From assembly GCA_036389035.1 (NCBI GenBank), contig DASVQQ010000009.1, forward strand, positions 57,603 to 121,602: a stretch of DNA of 64,000 nucleotides, read 5' to 3'. The notes under the pieces were generated by a model. The model ran no database searches. It worked only from the letters and a program-made list of their open reading frames with translations, and was not told the origin of the DNA. Positions 25,377 through 34,796 of the stretch are shown here, one piece after another. The DNA comes from Jatrophihabitans sp. (lineage in GTDB: Bacteria > Actinomycetota > Actinomycetes > Mycobacteriales > Jatrophihabitantaceae). How positions within the stretch are numbered: position 1 is the first letter of the stretch; each line of letters begins with the position of its first letter. The position numbers were made by a program, and so were the translations under genes.

Positions 25377-26129
25377 TCAGCTCATCGGGGCGGCGGAAAG
25401 CAGCGCCTGCTGCTCCGCCGGGTCCAGAATCCGCTTGGTGGAGTATCGGCCGGAGATGCCGCGCGAGACGGCGTAGCGCTGGATCACAGCCAGCACGAGG
25501 TCGATCAGCATGGCCAGCAACGCGACCAGCACCGCCCCCGAGGCCATCTGCGGATAGTCCTGCTGGGCCAGGCCGTCGATGAGGTAGCGCCCCAGGCCGC
25601 CCAGCGACACGTAGGCGGTGATGGTGGCGGTGGCGATCACCTGCAGGAACGAGCTGCGGACACCGGAGAAGATCAGCGGAAGGGCATTGGGCACTTCGAC
25701 CTGCCAGAGCGTCTGCATGCCGCGCATCCCCATGCCCCTGGCGGCGTCCCGCACCGCCGGGTCGACCGCGCTGACCCCCGCGTAGGTGCTGGTCAGCATG
25801 GATGGAATGGCCAACAACACCAGGACGATCTCGCTGGGGATGAGGTAGGTCGCGTTGCCGGTGCTGTGGATGTGCGGGGAGATCAGGATGACGAAGAAGG
25901 TCAGCAGGCCGACCGTGGGCAGCGCCCGGAACGAGTTCGCGACGGCCACCACCACGAAGCTGCCGCGGCCGGTGTGGCCGATCAGCAGGCCGAGCGGCAG
26001 CGCGATGGCCGCGGCGATCACCAGGGCGATCAGCGAGTACTGCAGATGCTCCTTCAGGTGGATGGGGACGCCGTCGGGACCTTGCCAGTGCGAGGCGGTG
26101 GTGAGCCAGTTCCAGACGTCGGAGATCAT
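25377..26129 (-). CDS. ABC transporter permease (OpuCD-like)
   Basis: A 250-residue inner-membrane permease with about five transmembrane segments. The EAA-type cytoplasmic loop reads VRDAARGMGMRGMQTLWQVE and VPNALPLIFSGVR. ATG 26129 overlaps the preceding permease stop as ATGA; the longer open frame to 26657 is an overlap artefact. It pairs with the other permease, the CBS-containing ATPase and the ProX-like lipoprotein. Confidence 0.9.
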   Translation of the reverse strand: MISDVWNWLTTASHWQGPDGVPIHLKEHLQYSLIALVIAAAIALPLGLLIGHTGRGSFVVVAVANSFRALPTVGLLTFFVILISPHIHSTGNATYLIPSEIVLVLLAIPSMLTSTYAGVSAVDPAVRDAARGMGMRGMQTLWQVEVPNALPLIFSGVRSSFLQVIATATITAYVSLGGLGRYLIDGLAQQDYPQMASGAVLVALLAMLIDLVLAVIQRYAVSRGISGRYSTKRILDPAEQQALLSAAPMS

Positions 26130-26770
26130 CGCGCCACCGCCCGTCGCCAGGGGGTCAGCAGCCGGGCCATCAGCAGGATCGTGGAGTCGAAGACCAGGGC
26201 CAGCAACACCGACAGCAGGATGCCCAGCAGGATCGGGGTCTGGTAGCTGAGCTGGAAGCCGTTGGTGAACAGCTGGCCGAGCTGCGGGATGCCGATCAGC
26301 GCCGCCACCGACACCAGGCTGACGTTGGACACCGCCGCCACCCGCAGGCCGGCCGCGATCACCGGCACAGCGATCGGCAGCTCGACCCTGAGCAGCCGGC
26401 CCACCCTGCGGTAGCCCATCGCGGTGGCGGCCTGCAGCACCTCTTCGGGCACCGCCGCCAGCGCGTCGGCCACCACCCGGACCAACAACGCCACCGTATA
26501 GATAGTCAGGGCCACCACGACGTTGGTCGGATCGAGGATCCTGGTCTTGAGCAGCCCCGGCAGCAGGATGAACAGCGCCAGCGACGGGATCGTGTAGAGC
26601 AGGCCGGCGGTCGTCACCAGCGGCGGGTACAGCCAGCGGTAGCGCCGCGCCAACCACCCCAGCGGCAACGCGATCAGCAGGCCGAACACCAGCGGCAGCG
26701 CCGAGAGCCGGGCATGCCAGCCCAGCCAGTTGAGGATCTCGTCGGAGTTCGCCCGGAAGTAGTCGATCAC
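26126..26770 (-). CDS. ABC transporter permease (OpuCB-like)
   Basis: A 214-residue membrane permease starting at GTG 26770, which overlaps the ATPase stop as GTGA. The EAA loop is VLQAATAMGYRRVGRLLRVE, followed by LPIAVPVIAAGLRVA, typical of the BinaC permeases of OpuC/ProW type. It forms a heterodimer with the downstream permease by inference. Confidence 0.9.
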   Translation of the reverse strand: MIDYFRANSDEILNWLGWHARLSALPLVFGLLIALPLGWLARRYRWLYPPLVTTAGLLYTIPSLALFILLPGLLKTRILDPTNVVVALTIYTVALLVRVVADALAAVPEEVLQAATAMGYRRVGRLLRVELPIAVPVIAAGLRVAAVSNVSLVSVAALIGIPQLGQLFTNGFQLSYQTPILLGILLSVLLALVFDSTILLMARLLTPWRRAVAR

Positions 26771-27924
26771 TGGCCGCCCCCGACGGGTTGCTCCGCGGCG
26801 CCGGCCGGTGAACGCTGCTCGATCAGCGCCAGCACCTCGGTGGCGGTCACGGTGCCGACCAGCCGGCCGGTCTGGTCCACCAGCACGCCGCGCCCGCTCG
26901 GCGAGGACAGGCAGGCGTCCAGCAACGAGCGCAGCGAGCCGTCCCGCTCGGCCACCGTGCCGCCCCGGTGCAGCAGCTCCTCGGTGACAGTGACCCCGCC
27001 CGGACCCGCCTTGTCCGGACCCGCCTTGTCCGAGTTCAGGTCGGCCAGCCGCAGCCAACCCTGCGGAGCGCCCTGCGGGTCGACCGCGAGCAGCCAGCCG
27101 TCGACGGATTCCGCGCCGGTCAGCGACGAGCCCATCGCGACGGTGGGCTCGTCGTGGGTGGCGATCTCACCGGCCGGGGTGAAGCCCAGCGCCCGGTAAC
27201 CCCGGTCCCGGCCGACGAAGGCGGCCACGAAGGCGTCGGCCGGCTCGCTCAGCAACCGCGCCGGGGTGGCCAGCTGGGCCAGCCGGCCGCCTACCCGCAG
27301 CACCGCGACCTGGTCGCCGAGCTTGATCGCCTCGTCGATGTCATGGGTGACGAACACGATGGTCTTGCCCAGGTCGTTCTGCAGCCGCAGGAACTCCTCC
27401 TGCAACTGCTCGCGGGCGATGGGGTCCACCGCGCTGAAGGGCTCGTCCATCAACATGACCGGCGGGTCGGCGGCCAGCGCCCGGGCCACCCCGACCCGCT
27501 GCTGCTGGCCGCCGGACAGCTGGGCGGGATAGCGGTCGGCGAAGTGGGCCGGCAACCCGACCCGCTCCAGCAGCTCGCGGGCGCGCGCCCGGGCCTTCTT
27601 GCGGTCCCAGCCCAGCAGCAGCGGCACCGTGGCGATGTTGTCCACGATGGTGCGGTGCGGGAACAGCCCGGCGTGCTGGATCACGTACCCGATCTGGCGG
27701 CGCAGCTCGTGGGTGGCGATGGTCGAGGTGTCCTTGTCGTCGAGCCAGATCTTGCCCGACGTCGGTTCGATCATCCGGTTGATCATTCGCAGCGAGGTGG
27801 TCTTGCCGCAGCCGGACGGGCCGACGAAGACCGTGATCTGACCGGAGGGCGCCACCAGGTCCAGCGAGTCGACGGCCACCGTGCCGTCGGGATAATGCTT
27901 GGAGACCGAGTCGAAGCGGATCAC
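26767..27924 (-). CDS. ABC transporter ATP-binding protein with CBS domain (OpuCA-like)
   Basis: A 385-residue ATPase: Walker A VGPSGCGKTTSL, signature LSGGQQQRVGVARAL, Walker B VMLMDEPFSAVDP, switch His in FVTHDIDEAI. The C-terminal region ending LVGTVTATEVLALIEQ is a CBS-like regulatory domain, which in OpuA senses ionic strength. GTG 27924 is preceded by GGAAGTGA. First gene of a six-gene operon ending in hutF. The CBS domain favours osmolyte uptake, whereas the hut neighbours favour a HutXWV-like role. Confidence 0.9.
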   Translation of the reverse strand: MIRFDSVSKHYPDGTVAVDSLDLVAPSGQITVFVGPSGCGKTTSLRMINRMIEPTSGKIWLDDKDTSTIATHELRRQIGYVIQHAGLFPHRTIVDNIATVPLLLGWDRKKARARARELLERVGLPAHFADRYPAQLSGGQQQRVGVARALAADPPVMLMDEPFSAVDPIAREQLQEEFLRLQNDLGKTIVFVTHDIDEAIKLGDQVAVLRVGGRLAQLATPARLLSEPADAFVAAFVGRDRGYRALGFTPAGEIATHDEPTVAMGSSLTGAESVDGWLLAVDPQGAPQGWLRLADLNSDKAGPDKAGPGGVTVTEELLHRGGTVAERDGSLRSLLDACLSSPSGRGVLVDQTGRLVGTVTATEVLALIEQRSPAGAAEQPVGGGQ

Positions 27925-28014
27925 GGGCGGGTCACTTCCTGCCGGTCGAGGCCGCTGCCTCGAGGTGAACGCCACGGCCTACGGGGCTCGGAGCTGATCG
28001 CGAAGCGTCACGCT

Positions 28015-28056
28015 GCATTGTTCCAGGCTGCCTCGTTTCCGGGCCGCATTGTTCCA
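28015..28056. promoter_or_regulatory. Direct repeat GCATTGTTCCA upstream of the transporter-hutF operon
   Basis: GCATTGTTCCA occurs at 28015-28025 and 28046-28056, exactly 31 bases apart (three helical turns). It lies 90-130 bases upstream of the transporter operon start (reading TGGAACAATGC toward the operon). It is a candidate activator or repressor site for the hut-linked operon. Confidence 0.5.
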
Positions 28057-28101
28057 TCGCGGGCTTGGTCTGTAAGCCCTTGATAGGTGAGCCCCGGCCG
28101 G

Positions 28102-28761
28102 TCACCGGAGCTCGCGCCACTCGTCGGCGAGCAGCGCGTAGCCCATGCCGTCGAGCCACTCCCCCGACCGGTGCAGGGACTCGCGGACGGTGTGGATCTC
28201 ACGGCGCATCCCCAGCCGTTCCATCAGCCGCCACGACGCCTCGTTGCCCGCGAAGCAATTGGCCGTCACCCGGCGCAGCGCCAGATCGGTGAAGCAGAGC
28301 CGGATCAGCTCGTGGACCGCTTCGGTGGCGTAGCCGTGCCCGGTGTGCTCGGGATGGAAGGACCAGCCCAGTTCGGCCTGCACGCCGCGGGCCTGCCCGG
28401 CGACCTCGGCCTGCGCCCAGGCGTCCTCGACGTTGATCATCAGGTCACCGATCACCGCCCCCTCGAGCTCGACGACGAGCGTCTTGGCCAGGCGAGCCGG
28501 GTTTCCGAACACCTCGCGGTACTCCTCCAAGGTGGCGGGGGCGCGGGACAGCCAGTGGTTGACGGACTCGAACTGCCAGTACTCCCAGGTGGCCTCGGCG
28601 TCCGCGGGAGCAGCGGGACGTAGCCGGAGCCGGGCGGTGCGCACCGGCCAGCTGACGGCCTCCAGCGGGGAGCTCGCAGCCGGCTCCGGACCGGGCAGGG
28701 GCATCGGCTCCCGCCCGGCCGTCCCGACCACTGCTGCTGGCAGATCCCCCGGCATCGCCAC
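28102..28761 (-). CDS. GNAT acetyltransferase (RimJ/RimL type)
   Basis: Up to 219 residues. The GNAT fold is seen from [20 protein letters not shown] through the acetyl-CoA loop region [20 protein letters not shown] and [16 protein letters not shown], as in RimJ/RimL-like enzymes that acetylate amino groups. The first 30-40 residues are not conserved and the start may be internal (Met at 28755 or 28704). Substrate is unknown. It lies between the transporter operon and hutU. Confidence 0.82.
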   Translation of the reverse strand: MAMPGDLPAAVVGTAGREPMPLPGPEPAASSPLEAVSWPVRTARLRLRPAAPADAEATWEYWQFESVNHWLSRAPATLEEYREVFGNPARLAKTLVVELEGAVIGDLMINVEDAWAQAEVAGQARGVQAELGWSFHPEHTGHGYATEAVHELIRLCFTDLALRRVTANCFAGNEASWRLMERLGMRREIHTVRESLHRSGEWLDGMGYALLADEWRELR

Positions 28762-28883
28762 CTACCTCCCCGTGCGCATCCGATAGTGCCACCGGCGTAC
28801 CGCACCATGATGACGTCCCGCTCGGCCGGGGGGAGCGCCGCCACCGGACCCCGCTCTGGTCATCCGAACCCGGACGAGCCACC

Positions 28884-30551
28884 ATGACTGGCATGACTAC
28901 TACTTCGCGGGTGATCCGCGCGGCTCGTGGCACCGAACTGAGCGCGCGGGGCTGGCAGACCGAAGCGCCGCTGCGCATGCTGATGAACAACCTGGACCCC
29001 GAGGTGGCCGAGCACCCCGAAGACCTGGTGGTCTACGGCGGCACCGGCAAGGCGGCCCGGGACTGGAACAGCTACGACGCGATCGTCCGGACGCTCACCA
29101 CCCTGAAGCTGGACGAGACGCTGCTGGTGCAGTCGGGGCGCCCGGTCGGGGTGATGCAGACCCACGAGTGGGCGCCGCGGGTGCTGATCGCCAACTCCAA
29201 CCTGGTGGGCGACTGGGCCAACTGGGAGGAGTTCCGCCGGCTCGAGCAGCTCGGCCTGACCATGTACGGCCAGATGACGGCCGGCTCCTGGATCTACATC
29301 GGCACCCAGGGCATCCTGCAGGGCACCTACGAGACCTTCTCGGCGGTCGCGGCCAAGAAGTTCAACGGCACCCTGGCCGGCACCATCACCCTGACCGCGG
29401 GCCTGGGCGGGATGGGCGGCGCGCAGCCGCTGGCGGTGACGATGAACGACGGCGTCGCGATCTGCATCGAGTGCGACCCGAGCCGCATCGCCCGCCGGAT
29501 CGAGCACCGGTACCTGGACGTGCAGGCCGACTCGACGCAGCACGCGCTGGAGCTGGCCGTCGAGGCCCGCGACGCCCGCCGGCCGCTGTCGATCGGGCTG
29601 CTCGGCAACGCCGCGTCGCTGGTGCCGCAACTGCTGGCCAACGGCGCCCCGATCGACATCGTCACCGACCAGACCTCGGCGCACGACCCGCTGGCCTACC
29701 TGCCGATCGGCGTCGAGTTCGACGACATGAAGGACTACGCCGCCCGCAAGCCGGAGGAGTTCACCGGCCGGGCCCGGGCCTCGATGGCCCGCCACGTCGA
29801 GGCGATGGTGGGCTTCGCCGACGCCGGCGCCGAGGTCTTCGACTACGGCAACTCGATCCGCGGCGAGGCCCAGCTGGCCGGCTACTCCCGCGCCTTCGCG
29901 TTCCCCGGCTTCGTCCCGGCCTACATCCGGCCGCTGTTCGCCGAGGGCAAGGGCCCGTTCCGGTGGGCGGCGCTGTCGGGTGAGGCCAAGGACATCGCCC
30001 GCACCGACAAGGCCGTGCTTGAGCTGTTCCCCGAGAACGAGTCGCTGCACCGGTGGATCACGATGGCCCAGGAGCGGGTGCACTTTCAGGGCCTGCCGGC
30101 CCGGATCTGCTGGCTGGGCTACGGCGAGCGGGACAAGGCCGGCCTGGTCTTCAACGACCTGGTGGCCCGCGGCGAGGTGGCCGCACCGATCGTCATCGGC
30201 CGGGATCACCTGGACGCCGGCTCGGTCGCCTCGCCCTACCGCGAGACCGAGGCGATGGCCGACGGCTCGGACGCGATCGCGGACTGGCCGCTGCTCAACG
30301 CCATGGTCAACGTCTCCAGCGGCGCGACCTGGGTCTCGATCCACCACGGTGGCGGGGTCGGGATGGGCCGCTCGATCCATGCCGGCCAGGTCAGCGTCGC
30401 CGACGGAACGCCGCTGGCGGCCCAGAAGCTGGCCCGGGTGCTCAGCAACGACCCCGGCATGGGGGTGATCCGGCACGTCGACGCCGGCTACCCGCGCGCG
30501 GACGAGGTCGCCGCCGAGCGCGGGGTGCGGGTCCCGATGCGCGAGCAGTGA
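28884..30551 (+). CDS. hutU: Urocanate hydratase
   Basis: A 555-residue NAD+-dependent enzyme converting urocanate to imidazolonepropionate, the second step of histidine degradation. Typical sequence includes [41 protein letters not shown] (NAD site), [14 protein letters not shown] with the catalytic Cys, and [18 protein letters not shown]. Full length. No clear Shine-Dalgarno precedes ATG 28884 or the Met at 28893. Bases 30207-30312 are duplicated at 32389-32494 and the last 16 bases before the stop recur at 34658. Confidence 0.95.
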   Translation: MTGMTTTSRVIRAARGTELSARGWQTEAPLRMLMNNLDPEVAEHPEDLVVYGGTGKAARDWNSYDAIVRTLTTLKLDETLLVQSGRPVGVMQTHEWAPRVLIANSNLVGDWANWEEFRRLEQLGLTMYGQMTAGSWIYIGTQGILQGTYETFSAVAAKKFNGTLAGTITLTAGLGGMGGAQPLAVTMNDGVAICIECDPSRIARRIEHRYLDVQADSTQHALELAVEARDARRPLSIGLLGNAASLVPQLLANGAPIDIVTDQTSAHDPLAYLPIGVEFDDMKDYAARKPEEFTGRARASMARHVEAMVGFADAGAEVFDYGNSIRGEAQLAGYSRAFAFPGFVPAYIRPLFAEGKGPFRWAALSGEAKDIARTDKAVLELFPENESLHRWITMAQERVHFQGLPARICWLGYGERDKAGLVFNDLVARGEVAAPIVIGRDHLDAGSVASPYRETEAMADGSDAIADWPLLNAMVNVSSGATWVSIHHGGGVGMGRSIHAGQVSVADGTPLAAQKLARVLSNDPGMGVIRHVDAGYPRADEVAAERGVRVPMREQ

Positions 30552-32282
30552 TCAACCGCGGCCGCGGCGGCGCCACCGTGGTGGAGCCGCCGCCGGTCGA
30601 GGGCGGCTGCGCCGGCGTTGGAACATGCGGTAAGCGACCACCCCGGCGAGCAAAGTCAGAAAGTACAAGTACCCGCCATACCCGCCCGCCAGGTGGTCGA
30701 CGTCCGTCACGCCGACCAGGAACGCGCACATCGCCAGTACCGCCGGGTGGGTCACCACCAGCTGCAGGCGATACCGGAACCGGTCGCGGCGGCCGACAGT
30801 CGGCTTAGGGATCAGGTCGGCGGGTCGCGCCGGCATCGCCACGACGCGGTCCGCCGGGATCAGCGCATCGATGGCGCTGACCGCGGCCTGACCGTGTCGC
30901 CACAAGCTCGGTTCGACGGTCAGCCGGTAACCGTCCAAACGGATCAGGACGCGTCCGCCGTCCGGATAGGCCAAAGCAGCCGCCACCTCCGCCGGGTCGG
31001 CGGCCAGCCATTGATCACCGTCATCCAGCCGGATCTGTTCAGGACCGACGATGAGTACGGAGCGGTTCACCGGGCGCTCGACCGAGAAATGGGACCGGCC
31101 CCCTTCGATTCGCCGGCCGTTCAGCTGCAGCTCGAGCCAGGGCAGATCGCCGTGATCTGTTCCTCCGTCCACGCCAAGCAGCATGCTGGCCTGGAACTGG
31201 CCGGCCACCTGGCGGAGGTCGTCGATGCTCAGGCGCCGCAGCTCGTTGAGATACTCGTCGTAGTCGAAGGGTTCACCGCCGAGCACGTCGGTCCTGGCCG
31301 CCGCGTAGGCGCGCAACCATGGGTCGGCGGACGGATCGCTGAGGTGTCGGACGGTCAACTCGATGTCATCGGCGAAGTCCGCCGCGCCCGGGCCCTGGCC
31401 GGCCAACCGGCGAAGTAGGGCCTGCGTGCGATCGACCAGTCCGGCTCTGCCTTCGGCGAGGATGTCCATACCGGTGGCGATCACCGCGGTCTCGGCGTCG
31501 ACCACCTCGTAAGCCGACCAGGCGCTGTACCCCATTCCGCTCCGGCCTCGAATGTCGCGCTGGAGTTCACGGTGCAGCGTCCGGGCGAAGGTGGTTGCCG
31601 CCGTGGACCGGGTCACCGCGCCGGACAGTCCGATGCCGTTGACAGGATCGGTGAAGCCGCCAGGCAACGGCTGCTCGCAGGCGACCGCAACGTCAATCGG
31701 CAGCCGCCGGCCGTCTCGCAGCGGCAACCGCAGGTCCGCCGGCGGCTCACCGCAGAGGGTCAGTACCGCGTTGCCGCTGACGAATGCCGCCTGCGCAAGC
31801 GTGCGCAGGTCATGGACACCCGCCTGGTGCAGGCCGTACTCCTGATAGGGCGCCAGGCCGGCTCCGCGGGCGCCGTAACGCCACATCAGGTGCCGCGCCA
31901 GCGTGCCGTCCGCACGCTGCTGCCGCTCTTCGGCCGCCAGCACCCGCCGTTCATGATCGAGATTCTCGAAGTGAGGATCGGCAAGCCATGTGCAGAGCTG
32001 GGCGAAGAAGTCGACGACCTGCTCGGGCCGGCCGGCGATAGTAAAAGCGGTGTGCAGCAGTCCGACCTCGCCATTGCTGGGGCTGCTCACCGATTCGCGT
32101 CCGTGCAGGGCGAGATGTTCCAGCAGGTGCAACCGGCCATGGTTGGGCAAGGTCAGGTTTGACATGCCGATCCGGAACAGCAGCGAGGCCCGCAGTGTCT
32201 GGGATGGACTGGGGCCCCAGTACGTGCGCACGCCGTCGACCTCGGACTGCCTTACGCTGACGGCAGTTCCTGCTTCGGTCAT
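30552..32282 (-). CDS. M16 peptidase-like protein with C-terminal membrane segments
   Basis: A 576-residue protein. HLLEH at residues 52-56 is the inverted zinc motif HxxEH of M16 (insulinase/pitrilysin) proteases, and Glu118 in VLAAEERQQ is positioned as the third ligand, so the site looks intact. The C-terminus has two hydrophobic segments (LVVTHPAVLAMCAFLVGV, YGGYLYFLTLLAGVVAYRMF) and an Arg/Pro tail, so the protein is probably membrane-anchored. Its stop abuts the convergent hutU stop. M16 proteins process peptides; a substrate cannot be named. Confidence 0.75.
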   Translation of the reverse strand: MTEAGTAVSVRQSEVDGVRTYWGPSPSQTLRASLLFRIGMSNLTLPNHGRLHLLEHLALHGRESVSSPSNGEVGLLHTAFTIAGRPEQVVDFFAQLCTWLADPHFENLDHERRVLAAEERQQRADGTLARHLMWRYGARGAGLAPYQEYGLHQAGVHDLRTLAQAAFVSGNAVLTLCGEPPADLRLPLRDGRRLPIDVAVACEQPLPGGFTDPVNGIGLSGAVTRSTAATTFARTLHRELQRDIRGRSGMGYSAWSAYEVVDAETAVIATGMDILAEGRAGLVDRTQALLRRLAGQGPGAADFADDIELTVRHLSDPSADPWLRAYAAARTDVLGGEPFDYDEYLNELRRLSIDDLRQVAGQFQASMLLGVDGGTDHGDLPWLELQLNGRRIEGGRSHFSVERPVNRSVLIVGPEQIRLDDGDQWLAADPAEVAAALAYPDGGRVLIRLDGYRLTVEPSLWRHGQAAVSAIDALIPADRVVAMPARPADLIPKPTVGRRDRFRYRLQLVVTHPAVLAMCAFLVGVTDVDHLAGGYGGYLYFLTLLAGVVAYRMFQRRRSRPRPAAAPPRWRRRGRG

Positions 32283-32388
32283 CTGAACCCTCGCGCTAGC
32301 CGCGGCGCTTCCGCAGGATGCCCGTGAACTTTACGTCAGCTCATGGCGAATCGCTGGCTTTCCCACTTGTGGTGTCAGGCCCCCGGAC

Positions 32389-32494
32389 CACCTGGACGCG
32401 GGCTCGGTCGCCTCGCCCTACCGCGAGACCGAGGCGATGGCCGACGGCTCGGACGCGATCGCGGACTGGCCGCTGCTCAACGCCATGGTCAACG
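32389..32494 (+). repeat. 106-bp copy of an internal hutU segment
   Basis: It matches hutU bases 30207-30312 with one difference seen by eye. It lies outside any gene, directly before the spacer of the first membrane-protein paralogue. It is a duplication scar showing that the segment hutU 3' part plus following gene was copied. Confidence 0.9.
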
Positions 32495-32577
32495 GCTGTT
32501 AATCTCGCGCCGTCACTGTCTGTGACGTCATGTGTGCCGGGCTCCCGAGCGAAGCTGGCAGCGCTGAGGAGGGCCCT

Positions 32578-34587
32578 GTGCTGCCCACCGCACACCCGTT
32601 CACCGCCGCCGACGCAGACCGCTGGGTGCGCGCCGGGGTGCCCCGCTGGGTCACCGGCATCGCCCTGCCCGGTCTGTGGCTGTGCGCGATCGTGGTGGCA
32701 TTCACAAGCGACACCACCCGGTGCACACCGCAGGACCCCTCCGTGTGCGGACCCGACTCGCACTTCGCGCTCTGGTTGGTGGTGTGCCTGGCGACCCCGG
32801 TGCTGCTGTGGTGGATGCCGGTTCTCGGCTGCTGGGCAGGGGTGACCTTCGCGCTCGCCGAGCTTCGCTACGACGACGTGCAGGCGGCTCGCTGGGCATT
32901 CGGCCTGCACGGCCTGCTCTGCGCGCTGGTCGCGGTGCGGCTGGTCCGGGGCAGCGCCGAGCAGCGCCGGATCGCGGAGGCGACCTCGGCCGGCGGGCGG
33001 ATCGGCGCAGTCCCGGACGTGCCAGGCGGTCCCGGGCCGAGTGCCGTCTCCGGGCTCGCTGTCGCGGGCCTGCTGGTGCTGGCCGGTCTCGGATTCTTCG
33101 CCTGGTACGGGCACGAGGTGGCCGACGAGCAGGATCACCTGACCCGTGCCGTTCAGGTGCAGGCCAAGATCCTCGCGGTCGACCCGGACTGGAGCATCAG
33201 GGTCGAGGCTCGAACACCGGCGGTCGGCACCCGCGAGTACACGATCGAGGTCGCTTATTACACCGACCCCTACCCGCTGCATGCGAGCACCCCGGTGCTG
33301 GTGGACCCGCAGGACCGGGACTGGGTCCGGTTGGTGGCCGAACCGCAGGACGTGACGTACTGGCAGACCGCCGGCGCCGGCTGCTTCGCGCTGGCGTTCT
33401 GCTGGCTGCTGCAGCGGCAGCGCTGGCGCCGGGGCGTGCGGGCGCTGAGCTCGGGCGAGCACCCGGCGCTGCGAGTCAGGATTCGCCCCGACGACAAGGG
33501 CCGCGCGCTGATCCTGCCCGCGCTGGACGGCCTGTCCGGACCGGGCGGCGCGCGCCCGATCGGCAGGTTGGCGGTGTTCGACGCGCCACCTGAACCAGAA
33601 CCGCCGGCGAGCGGCAGGCCGGCCGACGCCTGGGCCGAGGCCGACGGACCGGAGTTCGACGGGCCGGAGTTCGACGACTCGGACGAGGACTGGGACGAGG
33701 ATGGGGACGGGGACTGGGACCACGAGACCCAGGCCGCCTTCGGCCGTACCTGGCGCGACGAGGACCCGGCCGGCCTGGAGCGGTTCGCGCCGCCGGAGCT
33801 CGTCGAGGACGCCGTGCTGATCGGTGAGCTGCGCGACCGAGGGGTCGCGATGCTGGTCACCGCCGATGCCGTGCTGCTGCCGACCGGACGGCTGCGTGCC
33901 GGCCAGGCCCGCGGGTTGCAGTCAGACCCGCCCGGAAAGCCACCGGACGCGAGCCGCTATCCGCTGAGCGCCTGGTGGCGGCGGCTGGTCGCCTCGACCA
34001 GGAGTGGGCGCGATGACCTGTTCCCCGGCGTCGCGGTGGATCCGGCCGGCCTGCGACAACCGCCCGAGCTGCCCCTGACGGTCCGGCTGCGGGTCCGGGT
34101 CCGGGCAACCGGGTTGCTGATGCTGGTAGCCGCCTTCGTCGGGTACCCGGTCCTGCGGTGGCTGGCCGAACTCCACCTCTTCGGCGAAATAGCGCTGGCG
34201 GTGGGCCTGGGCAGGCTGGCCATGGCCGGCGTCGGCAGGCTGTTCAGCTACCTGCGGCTCGAGCATTCCCGGTTCGAGATGGCCGGCCGGTGGTGGACGC
34301 ACACGGTGCCGTGGGACCGGCTGCACGGAGTACGCCGCAACGGCGAGTTGCTGTCGGTGGCCTGGCAACCCGACATCATGATCGACTTCGGACCGTTCGA
34401 CGACCCGGCCGGCGAGTCCGGCCGGCAGGATCGTGCCGAGCAGCTGGGCGCGGCCATGCTGCTGCTACGTCAGCGGGCGCTGCTGGGCGGCCTGCCCGGG
34501 CGCGAGGCCGGCAGCCGTCCCAACCTGACCTGGATCGTGCTGGCGACCTATATCGCGCTCGTCCTGTTCACCCTCTGGCGGTGGTAG
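32578..34587 (+). CDS. Large multi-pass membrane protein, paralogue A1
   Basis: A 669-residue protein of unknown function. N-terminal transmembrane segments (residues about 25-45, 65-90 and others) are followed by a soluble region with a highly acidic linker (EFDDSDEDWDEDGDGDWD). Two hydrophobic segments follow near TGLLMLVAAFVGYPVLRWLA, then a PH-like C-terminal stretch and a last segment at LTWIVLATYIALVLFTLW. GTG 32578 is chosen because AGGAGG precedes it and because paralogue A2 starts with the same VLPTA sequence. No known domain recognised. Confidence 0.75.
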   Translation: MLPTAHPFTAADADRWVRAGVPRWVTGIALPGLWLCAIVVAFTSDTTRCTPQDPSVCGPDSHFALWLVVCLATPVLLWWMPVLGCWAGVTFALAELRYDDVQAARWAFGLHGLLCALVAVRLVRGSAEQRRIAEATSAGGRIGAVPDVPGGPGPSAVSGLAVAGLLVLAGLGFFAWYGHEVADEQDHLTRAVQVQAKILAVDPDWSIRVEARTPAVGTREYTIEVAYYTDPYPLHASTPVLVDPQDRDWVRLVAEPQDVTYWQTAGAGCFALAFCWLLQRQRWRRGVRALSSGEHPALRVRIRPDDKGRALILPALDGLSGPGGARPIGRLAVFDAPPEPEPPASGRPADAWAEADGPEFDGPEFDDSDEDWDEDGDGDWDHETQAAFGRTWRDEDPAGLERFAPPELVEDAVLIGELRDRGVAMLVTADAVLLPTGRLRAGQARGLQSDPPGKPPDASRYPLSAWWRRLVASTRSGRDDLFPGVAVDPAGLRQPPELPLTVRLRVRVRATGLLMLVAAFVGYPVLRWLAELHLFGEIALAVGLGRLAMAGVGRLFSYLRLEHSRFEMAGRWWTHTVPWDRLHGVRRNGELLSVAWQPDIMIDFGPFDDPAGESGRQDRAEQLGAAMLLLRQRALLGGLPGREAGSRPNLTWIVLATYIALVLFTLWRW

Positions 34588-34604
34588 CTCACCGCCAGCC
34601 GGCG

Positions 34605-34673
34605 GGCGGCTCTACCAGCGGCTCGACGGCGATGTCCCAGCTGTAGTCGCTGGAGTGCCGATGCGCGAGCAGT
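34605..34673. repeat. Mosaic scar: esterase fragments plus hutU 3' end
   Basis: TACCAGCGGCTCGACGGCG at about 34613 resembles the 3' end of the esterase gene (36032). GATGTCCCAGCTGTAGTC (34631-34648) equals esterase bases 36420-36437. CCGATGCGCGAGCAGT (34658-34673) equals the end of hutU (30534-30549). It is explained by an old tandem duplication of hutU-A-esterase followed by deletions. Confidence 0.75.
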
Positions 34674-34796
34674 AGCGGCGTTCGCCCGAATAGCCCCTGT
34701 ATTCGGGCACATGGGCTGTTAATCTCGCGGCATCGCTGCCTGCAACGTCAGCTGTGCCGGGCTCCCGAGCGAAGCTGGCAGCGCTGAGGAGGCCCC

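Noticed and set aside
28790..28845. Reverse-strand stretch [19 protein letters not shown] resembling sigma region 4
   Set aside because: Only about 20 residues match, with no region 2 or start; too short to call a sigma-factor pseudogene.
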